Source: Trichosporon coremiiforme | Lineage: Eukaryota; Basidiomycota; Tremellomycetes; Trichosporonales; Trichosporonaceae | Assembly: GCA_039545355.1 (NCBI GenBank) | Contig: BCJJ01000006.1 | Coordinates: forward strand, 1,790,973-1,854,972 | Direction of reading: 5' to 3' | DNA: 64,000 nucleotides | Shown here: positions 11,101 through 23,154 of the stretch, piece by piece | Layout of the letters: each line of letters opens with the position of its first letter | Position numbering within the stretch: position 1 is the stretch's first letter | Notes under the pieces: model-generated | What the model was told of the DNA's origin: nothing | Database searches by the model: none | What the model saw: the letters and a program-made list of their open reading frames with translations, nothing else | Position numbers and translations under genes: made by a program

Positions 11101-12964
11101 GCGCATGAATATCAGCAGCAACCTCGCCAACGTCGAGACTGTGCTCGACATCGGATTCAGGCAAGGCGGCTGGAACGTCGTCTGCGAACCAGGCGGCCTC
11201 CGCCGCATCATCATGAACCTGTATGGTAACTCGGTCAAATTCACTAAGGAGGGATACGTTCAGGTTGCCTTGCGGGAGCTGCCGCACCCGCCAGAGGCTC
11301 GTCGCATCCCTATTGAGCTTAGTGTCGTTGACACGGGTAAGGGCATCAGCAAGTCGTTCCTTAAGGACCAACTGTTCCAACCCTTCTCCCAGGAGAATCC
11401 TTTGCAGCCTGGTACCGGCCTGGGCCTTGCGATCGTCAACACCATCGTCCGATCCGAAGGCATGGATGGCAATCTTGAGGTCTGGTCGGCTGAAGGCGTC
11501 GGTACCGAGATCAAGGTCACGTTCGAGGTCGACCTTCTCAATCCGAACGAGCAGGACGAGATGACCAAGCCCGACCCAATCCTGACCACCTTCGACCCCG
11601 AGCTCGGGAATGGTTTTTCTGTCGCCTTCATCGGTCTCAGCCCTGACCATCGCGGGCACCGCTTACTGTCCGAAGTCATGACGCAGTACTCGAACGCCCT
11701 TGGTTTCTCGATCGTCGATGATCTGCGCCAGGCAGACATCGTTCTTGCGAACGAGACGTATGCCCTCATCCCCGAAATCGTGGACGTCTTGCACAGCCGA
11801 GCTCTCATTGTCCTCAGTTCGATTAAGGGTCAGGACAAGGAAGCGATCAGGCGGACTGCAGCGACGAAGGGCCACATCGGACTGTGGCACAAGCCTCTCG
11901 CGCCGTGCTTATTCATGAAGGAGATGCAGCGAGCCGTGGAGTGGCTGAAGGGGCCGCGATCGGAAGGTGCCGTCCCGCGTACCGAGTCTGTGCTGTCGTC
12001 CCGGAACCCGAGTGTACTTGACCGGCCGCCCGGCGCGTCGGCCCAGGGTGATCCGTCTCCACTGGCAAACGGCAACGGCGACCGACTCGGGACTCCCGAA
12101 CCTCTGAATCTGGCCCACCACCCGAAGATGAACGACACGCCCGGTCTCAGCGTGTTGAACCATCCCCACTTCAAGCAAGCAACTTTGAGCCGCCGTCATT
12201 CGGAGGAGGCTAAGGGCAGTCGACGCCCTGTCCGGCCGCCACTCGGGTCGCGCGGCACGACTTTCGACGGCCGGGACATTAAGGGCGACAGTCCTCCGCC
12301 TGACGAGCGCTCCGGTTTCGTCTCGGCAGAGTCCTCCCCTGGTTCGTCAGTTTCCAGCAACTCAACTGTTCCGCTGGGCGACGGAGGTGCCATGCTGCGT
12401 GCGGTCACGATGACACCTGCGCTCGCTGCACTTCGACGGCAGAGCCGACCCCGCGTCATGGTTGTCGAGGACAATGCGATCAACCGCCGAGTCCTGACTG
12501 CCTTCCTGCGCAAGAAGGGCTTCAGCCACTCGGAAGCTGTCGACGGCGCGAAGGGCGTGCAGCTGTTCCGCGACACGCCGCCGTCGCACTGGGACGTGAT
12601 CCTGATGGACATCAACATGCCGATCATGGACGGACTCGAAGCAACACGCATCATCCGCACGATCGAGGCGTCGCGGCGCCACTGCGTCAAGTCGCCGAAC
12701 GGCGACAGCAAGCCCAAGCTCATGGGCAACGAAATCTCGGGCAAGGGCGCGGACACCAGTAACGCTGAGGACGCCCCGCGCTCGCGTGACCCGCCCAAGT
12801 CGAGCCGCGCCCACGATCCAACGCACGTCAAGATCTTTGCGTTGACGGGTCTTGCGACGAGCGACGACAAACGCACTGCCTTCAACGCCGGCGTTGACGG
12901 GTACCTCGTCAAGCCGGTGTCGCTGTCGTCGCTGGACGTGCTGTTCAAGAAGATTGGCTTTTAA
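8134..12964 (+). CDS. GAF-domain hybrid sensor histidine kinase
   Basis: Exons 8134-10008 and 10055-12964; the 46-nt intron (GTGAGT ... GCTAACATCAG) rejoins the frame to give 1594 aa. Residues 1-440 are Pro/Ser-rich and look disordered. Residues about 480-620 form a GAF domain (HTILGNSDEPMVVLD, GAPLRTSDGHNLGALCLID). A dimerisation domain follows with phospho-acceptor His856 in SSVSHELRTPLHGIL, then an ATPase domain (N box NLYGNSVKF, G1 VVDTGKGIS, G2 GTGLGLAIV; about 1000-1120), a second disordered linker, and a C-terminal receiver domain (about 1425-1594) with acceptor Asp1477 in ILMDINMPIMDG and the conserved Lys in YLVKPVS. No membrane segment is visible, so it should be a soluble sensor feeding a histidine phosphotransfer protein and a response regulator (Ypd1/Ssk1 or Skn7 type). 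The fungal kinase group was not assigned. The receiver carries an insertion of roughly 45 residues before the KIFALTG strand. Confidence 0.93.
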
Positions 12965-13823
12965 GCGCGGAGGCAACATCGAAGAGGAGGAGGAGCGGAG
13001 GAAAGTGCCGTGGACAATCTCGAGACACAGCCGCAACTGTACGAATACGTAAGAAGCCAGAAACAACACAAAGTCATCTACCTATCCACATCTAGAGAAT
13101 CCCCACTGTAGCCTAGTCAATTATTAACACATGTGTACGAACCCTAGTTAGAGACAAGAATAATGTGTATACAATGCAGGTGTAGAGCATTAGTCGACGT
13201 GGTACTTCCTTACTGACTTCATGGGCAGAGGAGAGATAAGGAGACATGGAGGAATGCAGGTTGTCCAAGGTATGCGGGCAACTTTGAGGAGACCCTTTCG
13301 ATCGATAAGCACCCTCACGCGCGCGATAAGCTCCGTTCACGTGCGTGCATGTGTGTATTTAGACTGGGATACGTATGGAATGCAAGAGAGTTCCGGGAAC
13401 GAGTCGGGTGTGCCTTTACGTATCCGTCGTTGGAGTTGGAGCAAAGACGGATGAAACGTATGGACCGGTGTCAGTTTGGTCGAGACTGGACATTCCTAGA
13501 GAAACCCGTGTCAGCGCGCTTTGAGTTTTGGGAGTTGGGTCTGGCACAGACGTGGCACAGACGTATGAATCTGGCACGAACGTAACCGGGTGCGTGCTTG
13601 CGTGCATGCGTGCATGCTTGCATGCTTGCATGCTTGCGTGCATCTAGCTGGGTGCGGGATGGTCTAGTCCGTCAGCATCCGTCCATTCTGCCGGATGCCG
13701 CTGACAGCGGGGCTAGCCCTACCCAGCCATCCTGACGTGTGCCACACGAGACGAGCTTGGTCAGCCCGATCTTTCAAACTTCTCATACAGATGCACTACA
13801 CTACTACTTGACAGCTACAACTC
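12965..13823. other. Intergenic region between convergent genes
   Basis: This stretch separates the 3' ends of the histidine kinase (plus) and the GH92 gene (minus) and presumably holds both 3' UTRs. I see no coding sequence. It includes two partly repeated TGGCACAGACGT units near 13541-13585 and the GCATGC-type simple repeat at 13591-13644. Confidence 0.6.
13591..13644. repeat. Alternating GCATGCTT/GCGTGC simple repeat
   Basis: About 54 bases built from TGCATGCT and TGCGTGCA units, largely alternating purine and pyrimidine, so self-complementary over short stretches. It lies between the two convergent 3' ends. Confidence 0.75.
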
Positions 13824-16556
13824 TTACTTCTCAGGCCATCTCTGCGGCTCCTTCGCCATACCAAACCTCAACTTGGCCCCCTTCATTATATCACGATGTC
13901 CAATCGTGATCCGCCTCCACGGTTTCTCATCTACCTCCAGACCCTTGACGTACTGCTTCTCATCACTGACGCCCCTCGCGCGAATCTTGAGCGTTCCGCC
14001 CGGCGTCCACTCCGCCGCTGGGAGTTGCAGCTCCAGCTTATCGAACAGCGGCGCGCCGATCACGTACTGCCCCCCGGCTGGGTCGACGGGGTAGAACCCC
14101 AGCGCCGTGAAGAGGTAGAACGCGCTCATCTGGCCGCAGTCCTCGTTTCCACTCAGTCCTAGGGCGGTGTGGTTGTACTCGCTCTCGGCTAGGGAGCGGG
14201 CCCAGTGCTGTGTCTTGCTAGGGATGCCGGCGAGGGCGTACACATAGGGCTGCGGTCAGCTCGAGAACGGAGTCGCAGCTTACGATGTGGTGGCTCGGCT
14301 CGTTTGTGTGCAGGTTGTGCCCACCGTCGAAATGCGCGTCGGCAAACTTCTCGAACTTGTCCTTGCCGCCCATCAGCTCGACGAGGCCGGGGACGTCGTG
14401 CTGTCTGTCAGCTTGCAACGAGCCTGGCGGCTGAAGCAGCTGCCGCACTTACCATCACAGTCAGACTGTACGCCCAGTGGTCGCCCTCACACCATCCCTC
14501 CCACTCGCCGGCCCAGGAGCCATCCTCGTTCCTCGCCTCCATGAAACCGGTACGCTTGTTCCAGATGTTCTTGTAGTTCTTGGACCGCTTCTCGAGGAGC
14601 GTTGCGTTGTGCTCGTCGCCAGAGAGGCGGGCGACGATGGCGGCGGCGTGGTCGTCGTACGCGTAGTCCAGCGTGCGCGAGCCAGCCTCGCTGTGGCGGT
14701 CATTCGCAACCCAGCCGTTCTTCATGTATTCTGTCAGACCGGCACGCACTTCTTGCGGCGTGTGCTGCTGCCTGTCCCAGTATCGGATCTCCTCGTCGTG
14801 GTCGGGCGGCACGAACGCGTTCTTCATGACGGCCGCATACGCCAATGCCTTGTCGAAGCCCGTCACGCCGGCGTTCAGCGCCTGTGCGACGATGCTGTCC
14901 GCGTGCGTCGCGACCATGATGTTTGTCTCGACAATGTTCTTCCACATCGGCATCCAGCCGCCCTGCACGTAGTCCTGGAGCATGCTCTGGATCATCGGGC
15001 CAGAGCGCTCAGGCGCGACGAGCAGCTGCCACGCCGTTGTGGCGCGGAACGTGTCCCAGATGCTGTACCCGGAGTACGACACGCCACTTACGACCTTGTC
15101 CAGGTATCCCGAGTAGTACTTCCACTTGGGCTTCTCGTTGGTGCCCGCGTTCTCGGACACTTCGTAAGGATACACGAGCGTGTGCGCAAAGCCGGTGTAG
15201 AGGACTGTCTTGTTCTGTGGCGTGGCGCCAGACACGGTGAGCCGGTCGAGCTTCTCGGCCCACGTCTTGCGCGTCTCACGCGACGTCTGCGCGAGAGTCT
15301 GACCATCGGGAATCTCGAGGTCAATGTTGCGCCGCGCCTGCTCGATGCTGATGAACGAGACGCCGATGCGGACGTCGACCGACTTCGTGCCCCGGTCGAA
15401 GGTCGCCCATCCGCTCAGCAGGTTCGACTCGGCTTCGAGACCAGCGTACGGAAGACCGTTGCACGTGATACCGCCCTTGACAATCGGCTCGCTGAAACGT
15501 GCGACGAAGTACCCCTTGAACTCCTTCGCTGGGATCTCCTCGGAAAGGAGGATCTTGCTGCGGTAGTCAGCTTCGCAGTTCAGGCGTAGCTTACTCCTGG
15601 CGTTCGTCGTTCCAGCCGTAGATCTCGTTACGCTCTGTGTCAACGCTCACCCATCCGAGAGGGTAGGTGACGTTGTTGGGGTCGTTCGTGAAAACGCTCC
15701 GGCGGCTGGCGTCGAGAACAACGTAAGGATCCACGCGATGGCTGTTGGGGTGGAAGGTGAAGCGGAGGTGGCCGACGCGGCTCGTCGCCGAGAGCTCGGC
15801 ACGCACATCGCCGTGGTACCCGTGCAGCAAGTTGGAGTAGTAGTTTGCACTCGCGTACTCGTTCTTGCGCTGGAAGGGCATCGCGCGCTGCAAGAAGTCG
15901 GTGATGACCGGCCCGATGCCGGCGTGTACCTGCACGGGACCCGACTCGCCCATCCACACGGCCGGCTGGTGCGTACCGATGAATCCGGAGAGCGCCGTGT
16001 CAGTCTGGTTGTAAGGGCACATCGAGACGTCTGCTGTCAGTTTCCGCTAGGCCCCCTAGCAACTCACAGTTCAGACGGGATTGCGGCGTCCATCGCGTCA
16101 TCGCGAATGGCGGCGCGACGGCCGGGATCATGCCGCCAGAGAGGTCCGGCTCGGGCCTGGCGTCAGCTGATGGTTACAAGCAAGCGCAGCTCAGCGAAGG
16201 AAGTTAGTGGTGACTCACCCATCGTTGCCGAGCATGACGTTGGTGTGGAACAACGCGTCGCTGACGGGCTTGACGAACTCGCGAGGTGCGGTCTCCTTGC
16301 GCCCATCGTCGAAGGGAGCGTGTCCCTTAACTTCTCCGTCAAGGACCGTGTTCAACGTCCAGCCGTCCTGATACTTGTTGATGGCGAAGTAGAGGAAGCC
16401 TAACAGAACGCCATAGACGAGTGCCGTTGCCGTCGTCTTCCTCTTGGCCGGGTCACGGGAGGTTGCTGCGCCCTTCCCGGGCGAGTTCAGGTGCGTCGTC
16501 TCCGAGACCCGTGGGGGCGGGCTCGCGCGCCGCTTCGGAGTCGGTACCTTCGACAT
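13824..16556 (-). CDS. GH92 family alpha-mannosidase, N-terminally membrane-anchored
   Basis: Six exons: 16556-16219, 16156-16068, 16030-15595, 15557-14453, 14400-14284 and 14249-13824; the introns are 62, 37, 37, 52 and 34 nt, each ending CTGAC(N)AG, and the join gives 836 aa. Residues 1-42 are basic and Ser/Pro-rich, followed by one hydrophobic segment (about 43-60, TALVYGVLLGFLYFAI), so a type II membrane topology is likely. Family hallmarks follow: GGMIPAVAPPFAMTRWTPQ, LNYVSMCPYNQTD, FKGYFVARF, GWCEGDHWAYSL, NEPSHH (Glu690) and GNEDCGQMSAF (730-740), which carry residues used for Ca2+ binding and inverting hydrolysis in GH92 enzymes. Expected activity is exo-acting alpha-mannosidase (often alpha-1,2) on mannan or N-glycan mannose. 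The anchor suggests action in the secretory pathway or at the cell surface; linkage specificity cannot be read from sequence. Confidence 0.9.
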
Positions 16557-17871
16557 TGCCTCTTATGTGGTAGAGTGGGCGCTGGTGAGGAAGGCGCTGT
16601 GTTATATGGTCAGTTGTGTGCGCTGTGACACCCGTTACCTGGACGACCCCGCACATGTGACGTCTGGTGGAGGCGGGGAAGGCAGCGAGGAAGGCGAGGA
16701 AGGCTCGCGTCTTGGATCTGATTCCGCTCCAGCTTCGCGGTCTGACCACCCTCCAGTTTTCAGCTTGCAGAGGGCGGACTGCGAGCTTACGAGCGGACTG
16801 CAACAGACAGAGGACATGCAAGCAAGTACACGAGCAACCCCAGACACCCCGTCACACACGTCGCTCGCACGCAGACCATCAGTCATTGAAGTGGCACAGA
16901 AGAAGCAACACAAGGGTAGTGTTCATCGAAAGTAAAGAGTACAAAGAAAGAGAAGAAAAATGTCTACCCCTCATGAAACTCCGTTCATCCACGGTTAAGT
17001 AGTAAAGGAAGCGAAGCGATTATGAGGTAAGTTGCTCTACGATCAGAACCGATGCCAAGTGGTAGCAAGTCGTCCCCCATCGTAGGGGCGACGGCAATAC
17101 GGTTCGTCGTCGATAAGGTGAAGAACTCCCAGGATGGGCTGCATTTTTCGTTTATATACCGAGCATCCGGACTCGCGGACTTGCGCGACTGTCCGTTCTG
17201 GTGCGAGTGTCCTTTGGTGCGAGCGAACTGCAGCGCACGGGAGGGCGAGCGGGGTCTACGGGTCTACATAGCGGGCGGCCGCGACCAATCGAAGATCCCG
17301 CCTACGCGGCCAGGTTGTAGCTAGCAAGGGACGGAAATATCACCAGTACTGCGGAGATATGTGCCTATTCAGTCTGTGTGGCGGCAACTAACTTGATCGA
17401 CCGGCACACGGCACACACACGCACGAGCCAGCCTAGACTGCAACTGGGTGCGAGGCCCGGCCCGGCGCGTACATAACCAGGGGCTCGTGCGCACAAGAAT
17501 TTTGGTCCGGTGTACTCTTGTGTTTGCTCTGTCTTCGACTTGTGTGCTGCCAGTCTTGTTCGGCCCTGGCAGCGTCCTCTCAACTTGTAAGTCTTCGCCC
17601 CCTCTCCTCTCCCCTCCCCTCGACGCTGTCGCCCGCGCTCAGCGTCACCCACTGTGATGACAACATCTGTGAAAAATAGGAAGTGCCATCTGTATCAGCC
17701 CATAGCGGCTATGCTGTTTCCAGGTTCTCTGAAATCCCTCCTTTCATTATCCTCTTGTGAAAGGGATGTGTTGCTGACGTTAACTCAGACTCTAGCTTTA
17801 CTCATTACTCTTCGCTTCTCGCTCGATATGTCTAATGGAATGCATCTATGTTGCTACACTGAAACGCCGTG
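16557..17871. other. Intergenic region upstream of the GH92 gene
   Basis: This contains the promoter of the GH92 gene (start 16556, minus) and the 3' flank of RGP1 (stop 17872, minus). ORFs of 60-110 codons occur on both strands but none resembles a protein family or has a supported start. Nothing else was recognised. Confidence 0.5.
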
Positions 17872-20680
17872 CTACACCGTAAAGTTGCTTGGTCTAACGA
17901 CGAACGCCGTGTTGCCCGCGAGCACCTGGATGGGCACCTCACACTGAACCGTCTGTGTCTCGCTCTCGCTCCATTCGCCGTCGCGAACAAAGTAGGGTGC
18001 GAGCCCTGGTGCCGCAGTGTACGGACCGTTGTCGCAGTCACCCTCGACTGGCACCAACGATAACACCTCGGGCTCAGCTAACGGCTTCGATGGCGGCAGC
18101 TCGTCCACTGACTCCAACGCCTCGAGCGCAGCGTAGTCCTCCTCGGAGAACTCGTCTGCGTCAAACTGCTCGGGCGTCGCGACCAGGAACGCGAGCTTCA
18201 GCCGCCACTCCAGCCCACCGTGCCGACCCTCGCTGCCCGCGACTAACCCGAACGCAGGCGTCGCGTCGGATGGAATGTCGAGGCTGAATGGCGTGCGCGA
18301 GGTGTGCACCGCGTAGCTGGAGCGGAACTCAGCGTGCACACGCCGCAAGTCTGGCTGCTTGACTCGTCCCGCTTCGCTCGCACTCGGCGGCAAGAGCGTC
18401 TCGGGGATCAGCTCGTGCGTTTCGAGGTAGGCGGAGAACTTGATTACACGTCCAGTCGCTTTCGGCTCGTTGAATGTCACCACGCCCGTAACTGTCTCGC
18501 CGAGCCGGTACGCCGTCTTAATTAGCGTCAGGACGGCGACCACTTCGCCGTCCTTCGTGATGTCGAACGAGGCTGGGCGTCAGTTTGGCGCGGGGCTAAC
18601 GTAACTCACCCTTCGGGCTATGCCGTGACAGAATTTGCACGACCTCACCGCACTTCTGCGTTTCCTCCACAAGCTCGTCGTCTCCTGCCACGATACTTGT
18701 CGAGCGGGGACGCACTTGTGTTCGCTCGGGCTCTGGGGACAGGAAGAAGTCTGCTTTCGTGGGCGACTTGTTCATCCTCGTTGATGTTTTCGGAGTCAAA
18801 GGGTTGAACGGTTTGCTAGGCGAAGGCGGCACCGGGATGTGTCCGTCGGCCGCTGGCTCAACCGTTTCCATGAGCTGCCGAGCATAGGCAGCGAGTGAAT
18901 TGGGTTTCGGCTGAGGCGGTTCTTTCGGGCCGGTGTTGCGCCGTCGAGACAGTGGCGTCGTCGCGTCCGGAGTCTGCTCCACAATCACGCCCTCCTCCTT
19001 TGTCTGAATGACAGGGTCCAGAATGTTATACGTGCTGAGCGGACGCGGTAGCGAGACATTGGGCCATATCCGCACGGGAACGGAGATTTCCTTCGTCCGC
19101 TGGCGCTTCCCTCCACCAGGTAGGGATACGTTCAGCGAAATGACGAGATCGTAGGAGAATCGCATAGCTTTGCCCTTGAACGCGGGCGGAAGCGATGTCG
19201 GCAGCTGCAAGGTGTACACATCTGCCAGGTCAGTTTCACAGCCGGCGTAAACGCTACTCACACTCCTTCGTTTCCCCTTCCCCAAGCTTGATGTCGACTC
19301 CCATCAGGCTTCTAGTCGTCTCCAAGACGGGCAGATCGTGCGTGTTCCAAACACGCCTCCGCTCCTCTTCAAGACTACCACCTGCTGCGCCGCCGACCAT
19401 GCTCTTGGCCAAGCCAAACAAGCTTCCGGTCAGGCTGGGACGGGTCTGGTGGCCGATAGTACCGGTCCCAAAATTCAGCGCCCATCTTGATCCCAGCGTG
19501 CTCTTATCCTGCTCGCTTGACGGAATCAGCGAGCCAGAGCCAATAGGCTGGTGTAAGAGTCGAGACCGTAGAGGCAGTAGCGGATCAGGCGGAATGTATG
19601 ACGTAGAGGGGGCAAACCGCGCAATGAGGCGCGTATGCGCCCACAGTACCGTAGTCGTTCCCACCTGAGAAACTGGCTTTGTCCGCAGCTGCGGGTGCAG
19701 GGGAGGAGCGTCGATATCTCCGAACGCAGTGTGGTGGTAGGTGGGGGAGCGGGCGTGCAGTGGTCGTTGGCGTCGTCTGTCGCTGCCGTTGGACAACGTC
19801 GAATGCAACGACGCTGGGGAAGGTACCCCGGGCGACCCTCCAGGCGAAGGTAGATCTGGCGTAAATAACCGTCCCGGATCCTTCACTGGTGAAGACCTCG
19901 GCGTTGACCGCGTGGGAGACTCCTCGAGGACATTGGGTAATGATGGTGTCGGGCTCGGGGACGGTCGCACTGAGTTGCGCGAGACGTCCAACGGGGATGG
20001 TCCTTTGAAGGAATCGAGGCGTTCCGAGCTCCCTGATCGTAACTCTGTCGACGTCTCGCTGTCACTTTGAAGCGGCGGTGTGTGAGATGGAAACCTGGAC
20101 TCGTCCGGATTGGGCGAACTGAAGGCGGCCGTGCTTGCGACTGAAATCTTGCGAGCGTGCGGGTGCGATAATGGGATGGTTGGTGTCCGGCGCGTCGGTA
20201 GTGGTGGGGGCAGAGGCGTCGATGGCTCTGGAGGTTAGTCTGTTACCAGCGCTAGCGCTGCAGATCCCACTTACCCGACCGATCACCGCCTCCCAAGGCC
20301 CAGATCATCTCCTGCGAGCTGACGCTCTTGTCGAGAGCTAAGCTCTGGCTGCGGCGCGTGTGACCTATACCGCTCGGTCTGCGAGCATGCTCCCCTCTCC
20401 ATTTTCCGTCCGGGGAGAACGTTGGAGTACCGGGGCTTGCTGGGCTGGTCGGTGTTCGTTTCTGCAGCGGCAACAGATGCGTGGGATGGGGACGCGACGT
20501 CGAGGGCTGCGCGGCGCCATCTAGTGAGCGCAGGTGAGGAGGAATACGCGTGTTTCTCAGAGTGATGACTGCCGAAAAGGTCTCTCCGGCGTAGAAGGCG
20601 GACGCCGACGGCGTGACGGTGACTTCAAGATGAGCGTCATCGAGGTCGATCGGCGGGGTCGTCGAGCCGCGAGAGAACAT
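17872..20680 (-). CDS. RGP1: Rgp1-like subunit of the Ric1-Rgp1 Rab6/Ypt6 exchange factor
   Basis: Exons 20680-20275, 20227-19262, 19221-18610 and 18572-17872 with introns of 47, 40 and 37 nt give 894 aa. The ATG at 20680 (MFSRGSTTPPID) is chosen because the frame upstream lacks another ATG. The N-terminal arrestin-like strands (LEVTVTPSASAFYAGETFSA) carry the family signature up to SSQEMIWALGG; a Ser/Pro-rich segment of about 250 residues follows; the C-terminal half returns to beta-rich family sequence (YVYTLQLPTSLPPAFKGKA, RFSYDLVISLNV, then ASFDITKDGEVVAVL with YRLGETVTGVVTFNEP). Rgp1 works with Ric1 at the Golgi to activate Ypt6/Rab6 in retrograde traffic. The protein is longer than budding yeast Rgp1 (663 aa), mostly through the disordered insert. 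It shares a divergent promoter with ESA1. Confidence 0.85.
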
Positions 20681-21306
20681 GGTGGTGGCAGGGACAGAGC
20701 CTCCAGGCAAAGGCAGCCGGAGGATCTGACGGAAGAGGATGTGGTATGCACAAGACGGGTGGTGTGAGGAGGGAAGGAAGGATTAGATGAGCTGGTCGTG
20801 ACAAGCCGAGGACGATGGCAACGTAAGGCGACAGGCGAGGGTCAGGAGCCGGCGGTCGTGTTCCTCCTCCTCGTGTCTCATGACTGTGGAGACCCCGCTG
20901 CCGACTGCGGAAATGCTCCCCTGCAGCCCATATGCTCCCGTTCACAAACAACCCTTCCTACTGGGCTTCCGCCACGCAGATTTTTCATCGATTTCCTTCG
21001 TCGTTCACCTGCGCTTTCATCGTCGAACATCGCCCTCCAGTCGTCTCAATCCACACCGGCGACCGCGCGCATTTGTCCCTATCTCGGCACTCAGTCCGCC
21101 ACCGTTTGTTTCGTTCCGGACCGTGCACCACAACCTGCGATAAGCGCGGTGGCGGCTGATTGTCTGATCAAGCACCAATTCATTTGGTCCCGCCAGTGTG
21201 ACTCTCCTGACCTCCACCTGCGAGACCTCCACCACCGACGTCCACCGATCGATCGTCTCCTGATCTCTACCACCGGCTCGAGTAGTGCTTAGCTCTCACA
21301 AAGAAA
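20681..21306. promoter_or_regulatory. Bidirectional promoter RGP1/ESA1
   Basis: 626 bases separate the divergent starts of RGP1 and ESA1. The ESA1 side is CT-rich on the plus strand over roughly 20960-21300. No TATA element close to either start and no other gene was seen. Confidence 0.6.
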
Positions 21307-22978
21307 ATGGCTGGAACACCCTCTTCGAAGGCCGGACGGTCTGGCTCCGAGCCGCCTCCTCCGAAGGTCGCCGCGCCAGGCTCTTACACTCTGTCTGTGA
21401 GTACCATGTGTAGCCGTCGATTACCGAGTGGTCACTAACCTTGTTCAGGATGTGGTTCCGGGAGTGAAGATCTTCGTCGCGAAGCCCCTGGGTAATGGGC
21501 AGGAGGAGCACCGGAAAGCCGAGATTCTCTCTACGAGACCGAAACCTGTCTCAGCGTTTGCCCCGAAACCTGGACCGAACGACCCGAAGCCAGACCCGCG
21601 TGACGATGTCGAGTACTATGTGCACTACGTCGAGTTCAACAAGCGTCTCGACGAGTGGGTCGGTGGAAGCCGCCTGCTTACCGACAAAGAGCTCGAATGG
21701 CCGCAGCCCAAGGAGGAGTCGAACAAGAAGAAGACAGGAAAGGCGACTCCGAAGGCGTCTGGCGCTGCCTCCCCGTCACGACCATCTAAGGGCGGAGCGC
21801 CGAAGAGTCTTTTGAAGAAGGCTGCGACGAAAGCCGCTTCACAGGTTGGCAAGGTCCCTAGCAAGGGCAAGGCGAGCAAGAGCAAGGCTGGCAAGGGATC
21901 GGGAGCCACGACTGGAGACGAGACCGACGACACGGATGATGCGGACGGCGAGGATGACACGGATGCGGAGGGCGATGTCTCCATGTCGTCAGCCGACGGC
22001 GACAATGAGGTCGAGGACATGAAGCCGAGTGACCCCCGCGCCGGACCGGCTGTGTTCAGTAAGAAGGACGAGATTGAGAAGCTGCGAACATCGGGTTCGA
22101 TGACACAGAGTCACAGCGAGATTTCTCGTGTCAAGAACCTGAACAAGCTGCAGATCGGCAAGTCAGAGGTCGAGTCGTGGTACTTCTCGCCGTATCCGGC
22201 CGAGTACGCGTACCTGCCGAAGCTGTACATCTGCGAGTTCTGCTTGCTGTACTACCCGAGCCTCACGCAGCTCACGCGGCACCGAACAAAATGCACGCTG
22301 CAACACCCTCCGGGCAACGAGATCTACCGCAAGGACAACATTTCGTTTTTCGAGATCGACGGACGGCGGCAGCGGACATGGTGCCGGAACCTGTGTCTGC
22401 TGAGCAAGTGTTTCCTAGATCACAAGACGCTCTACTACGACGTTGATCCGTTCATGTACTACTGCATGACGGTCAAGGACGAGTACGGTGACCACCTGAT
22501 CGGGTACTTTTCAAAGGAGAAGGAGAGCGCGGAGGGATACAACGTTGCGTGCATCTTGACGCTGCCGCAGCACCAGCGTAAGGGATACGGTAAAGTGCTC
22601 ATCGAATTCTCGTACGAGCTTTCCAAGGTCGAGGGCAAGCTCGGCTCGCCCGAGAAGCCGCTGTCCGACCTTGGTCTCCTCTCGTACCGCGCCTACTGGC
22701 AGGAGAAGATTGTCGACCTCCTCACCGAATCAGAGGACGAAATCTCGCTCGACGAGATTGCCCAGCGCACGTCCATCACGCACGGAGACATCATGCACAC
22801 GTGCCAGGCACTGCAGATGATCAAGTACTACAAGGGCCAGCACATCATCCACCTCACGGACGCCGTGCTCGAGCAACACCAGAAGACGAAGGCCAAGACG
22901 CGCAACGCGATCGACCCGACGTGCCTCAAGTGGAAGCCGCCCGTGTTCACGCGCTCGCAGCTTTCGTTCGGCTTCTAG
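21307..22978 (+). CDS. ESA1: MYST histone acetyltransferase Esa1 (NuA4 catalytic subunit)
   Basis: Exon 1 is 21307-21396 (30 codons, MAGTPSSKAGRSG...YTLS) and exon 2 is 21449-22978; the 52-nt intron has GTGAGT and CTAACCTTGTTCAG, giving 539 aa. A chromo/Tudor-knot domain (about 30-110: VEYYVHYVEFNKRLDEWV) is followed by a Lys/Ala/Ser-rich linker with an acidic patch, then the MYST domain: C2HC zinc finger Cys292, Cys295, His308, Cys312; active-site Cys398 (NVACILTLPQ); acetyl-CoA loop QHQRKGYGK; catalytic Glu432 (SPEKPLSD). The Cys-Glu spacing of 34 matches budding yeast Esa1. It acetylates H4, H2A and H2A.Z as part of NuA4 in transcription and DNA repair. The linker is longer than in yeast Esa1 (445 aa). 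The gene converges on SPB1 with a 176-base gap. Confidence 0.96.
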
Positions 22979-23154
22979 ACTGTTTCGCTCTCCTCACTCT
23001 CCCTTTCTCATATCTCATCTCGTATTCTGTAGTTGTAGCAAGTACACCAAGGCTCTTTTGCTCTCTAACCAATAGCCATGAAAAAATGCATGATAGTACA
23101 TATAATACTGGTAGTGCGGAACGGAACCCAAGTCTAAGTCTTGACGACGATGAT

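Noticed and set aside
14477..15589. 370-codon plus-strand ORF
   Set aside because: Antisense to GH92 exon 4, whose family motifs are unambiguous on the minus strand.
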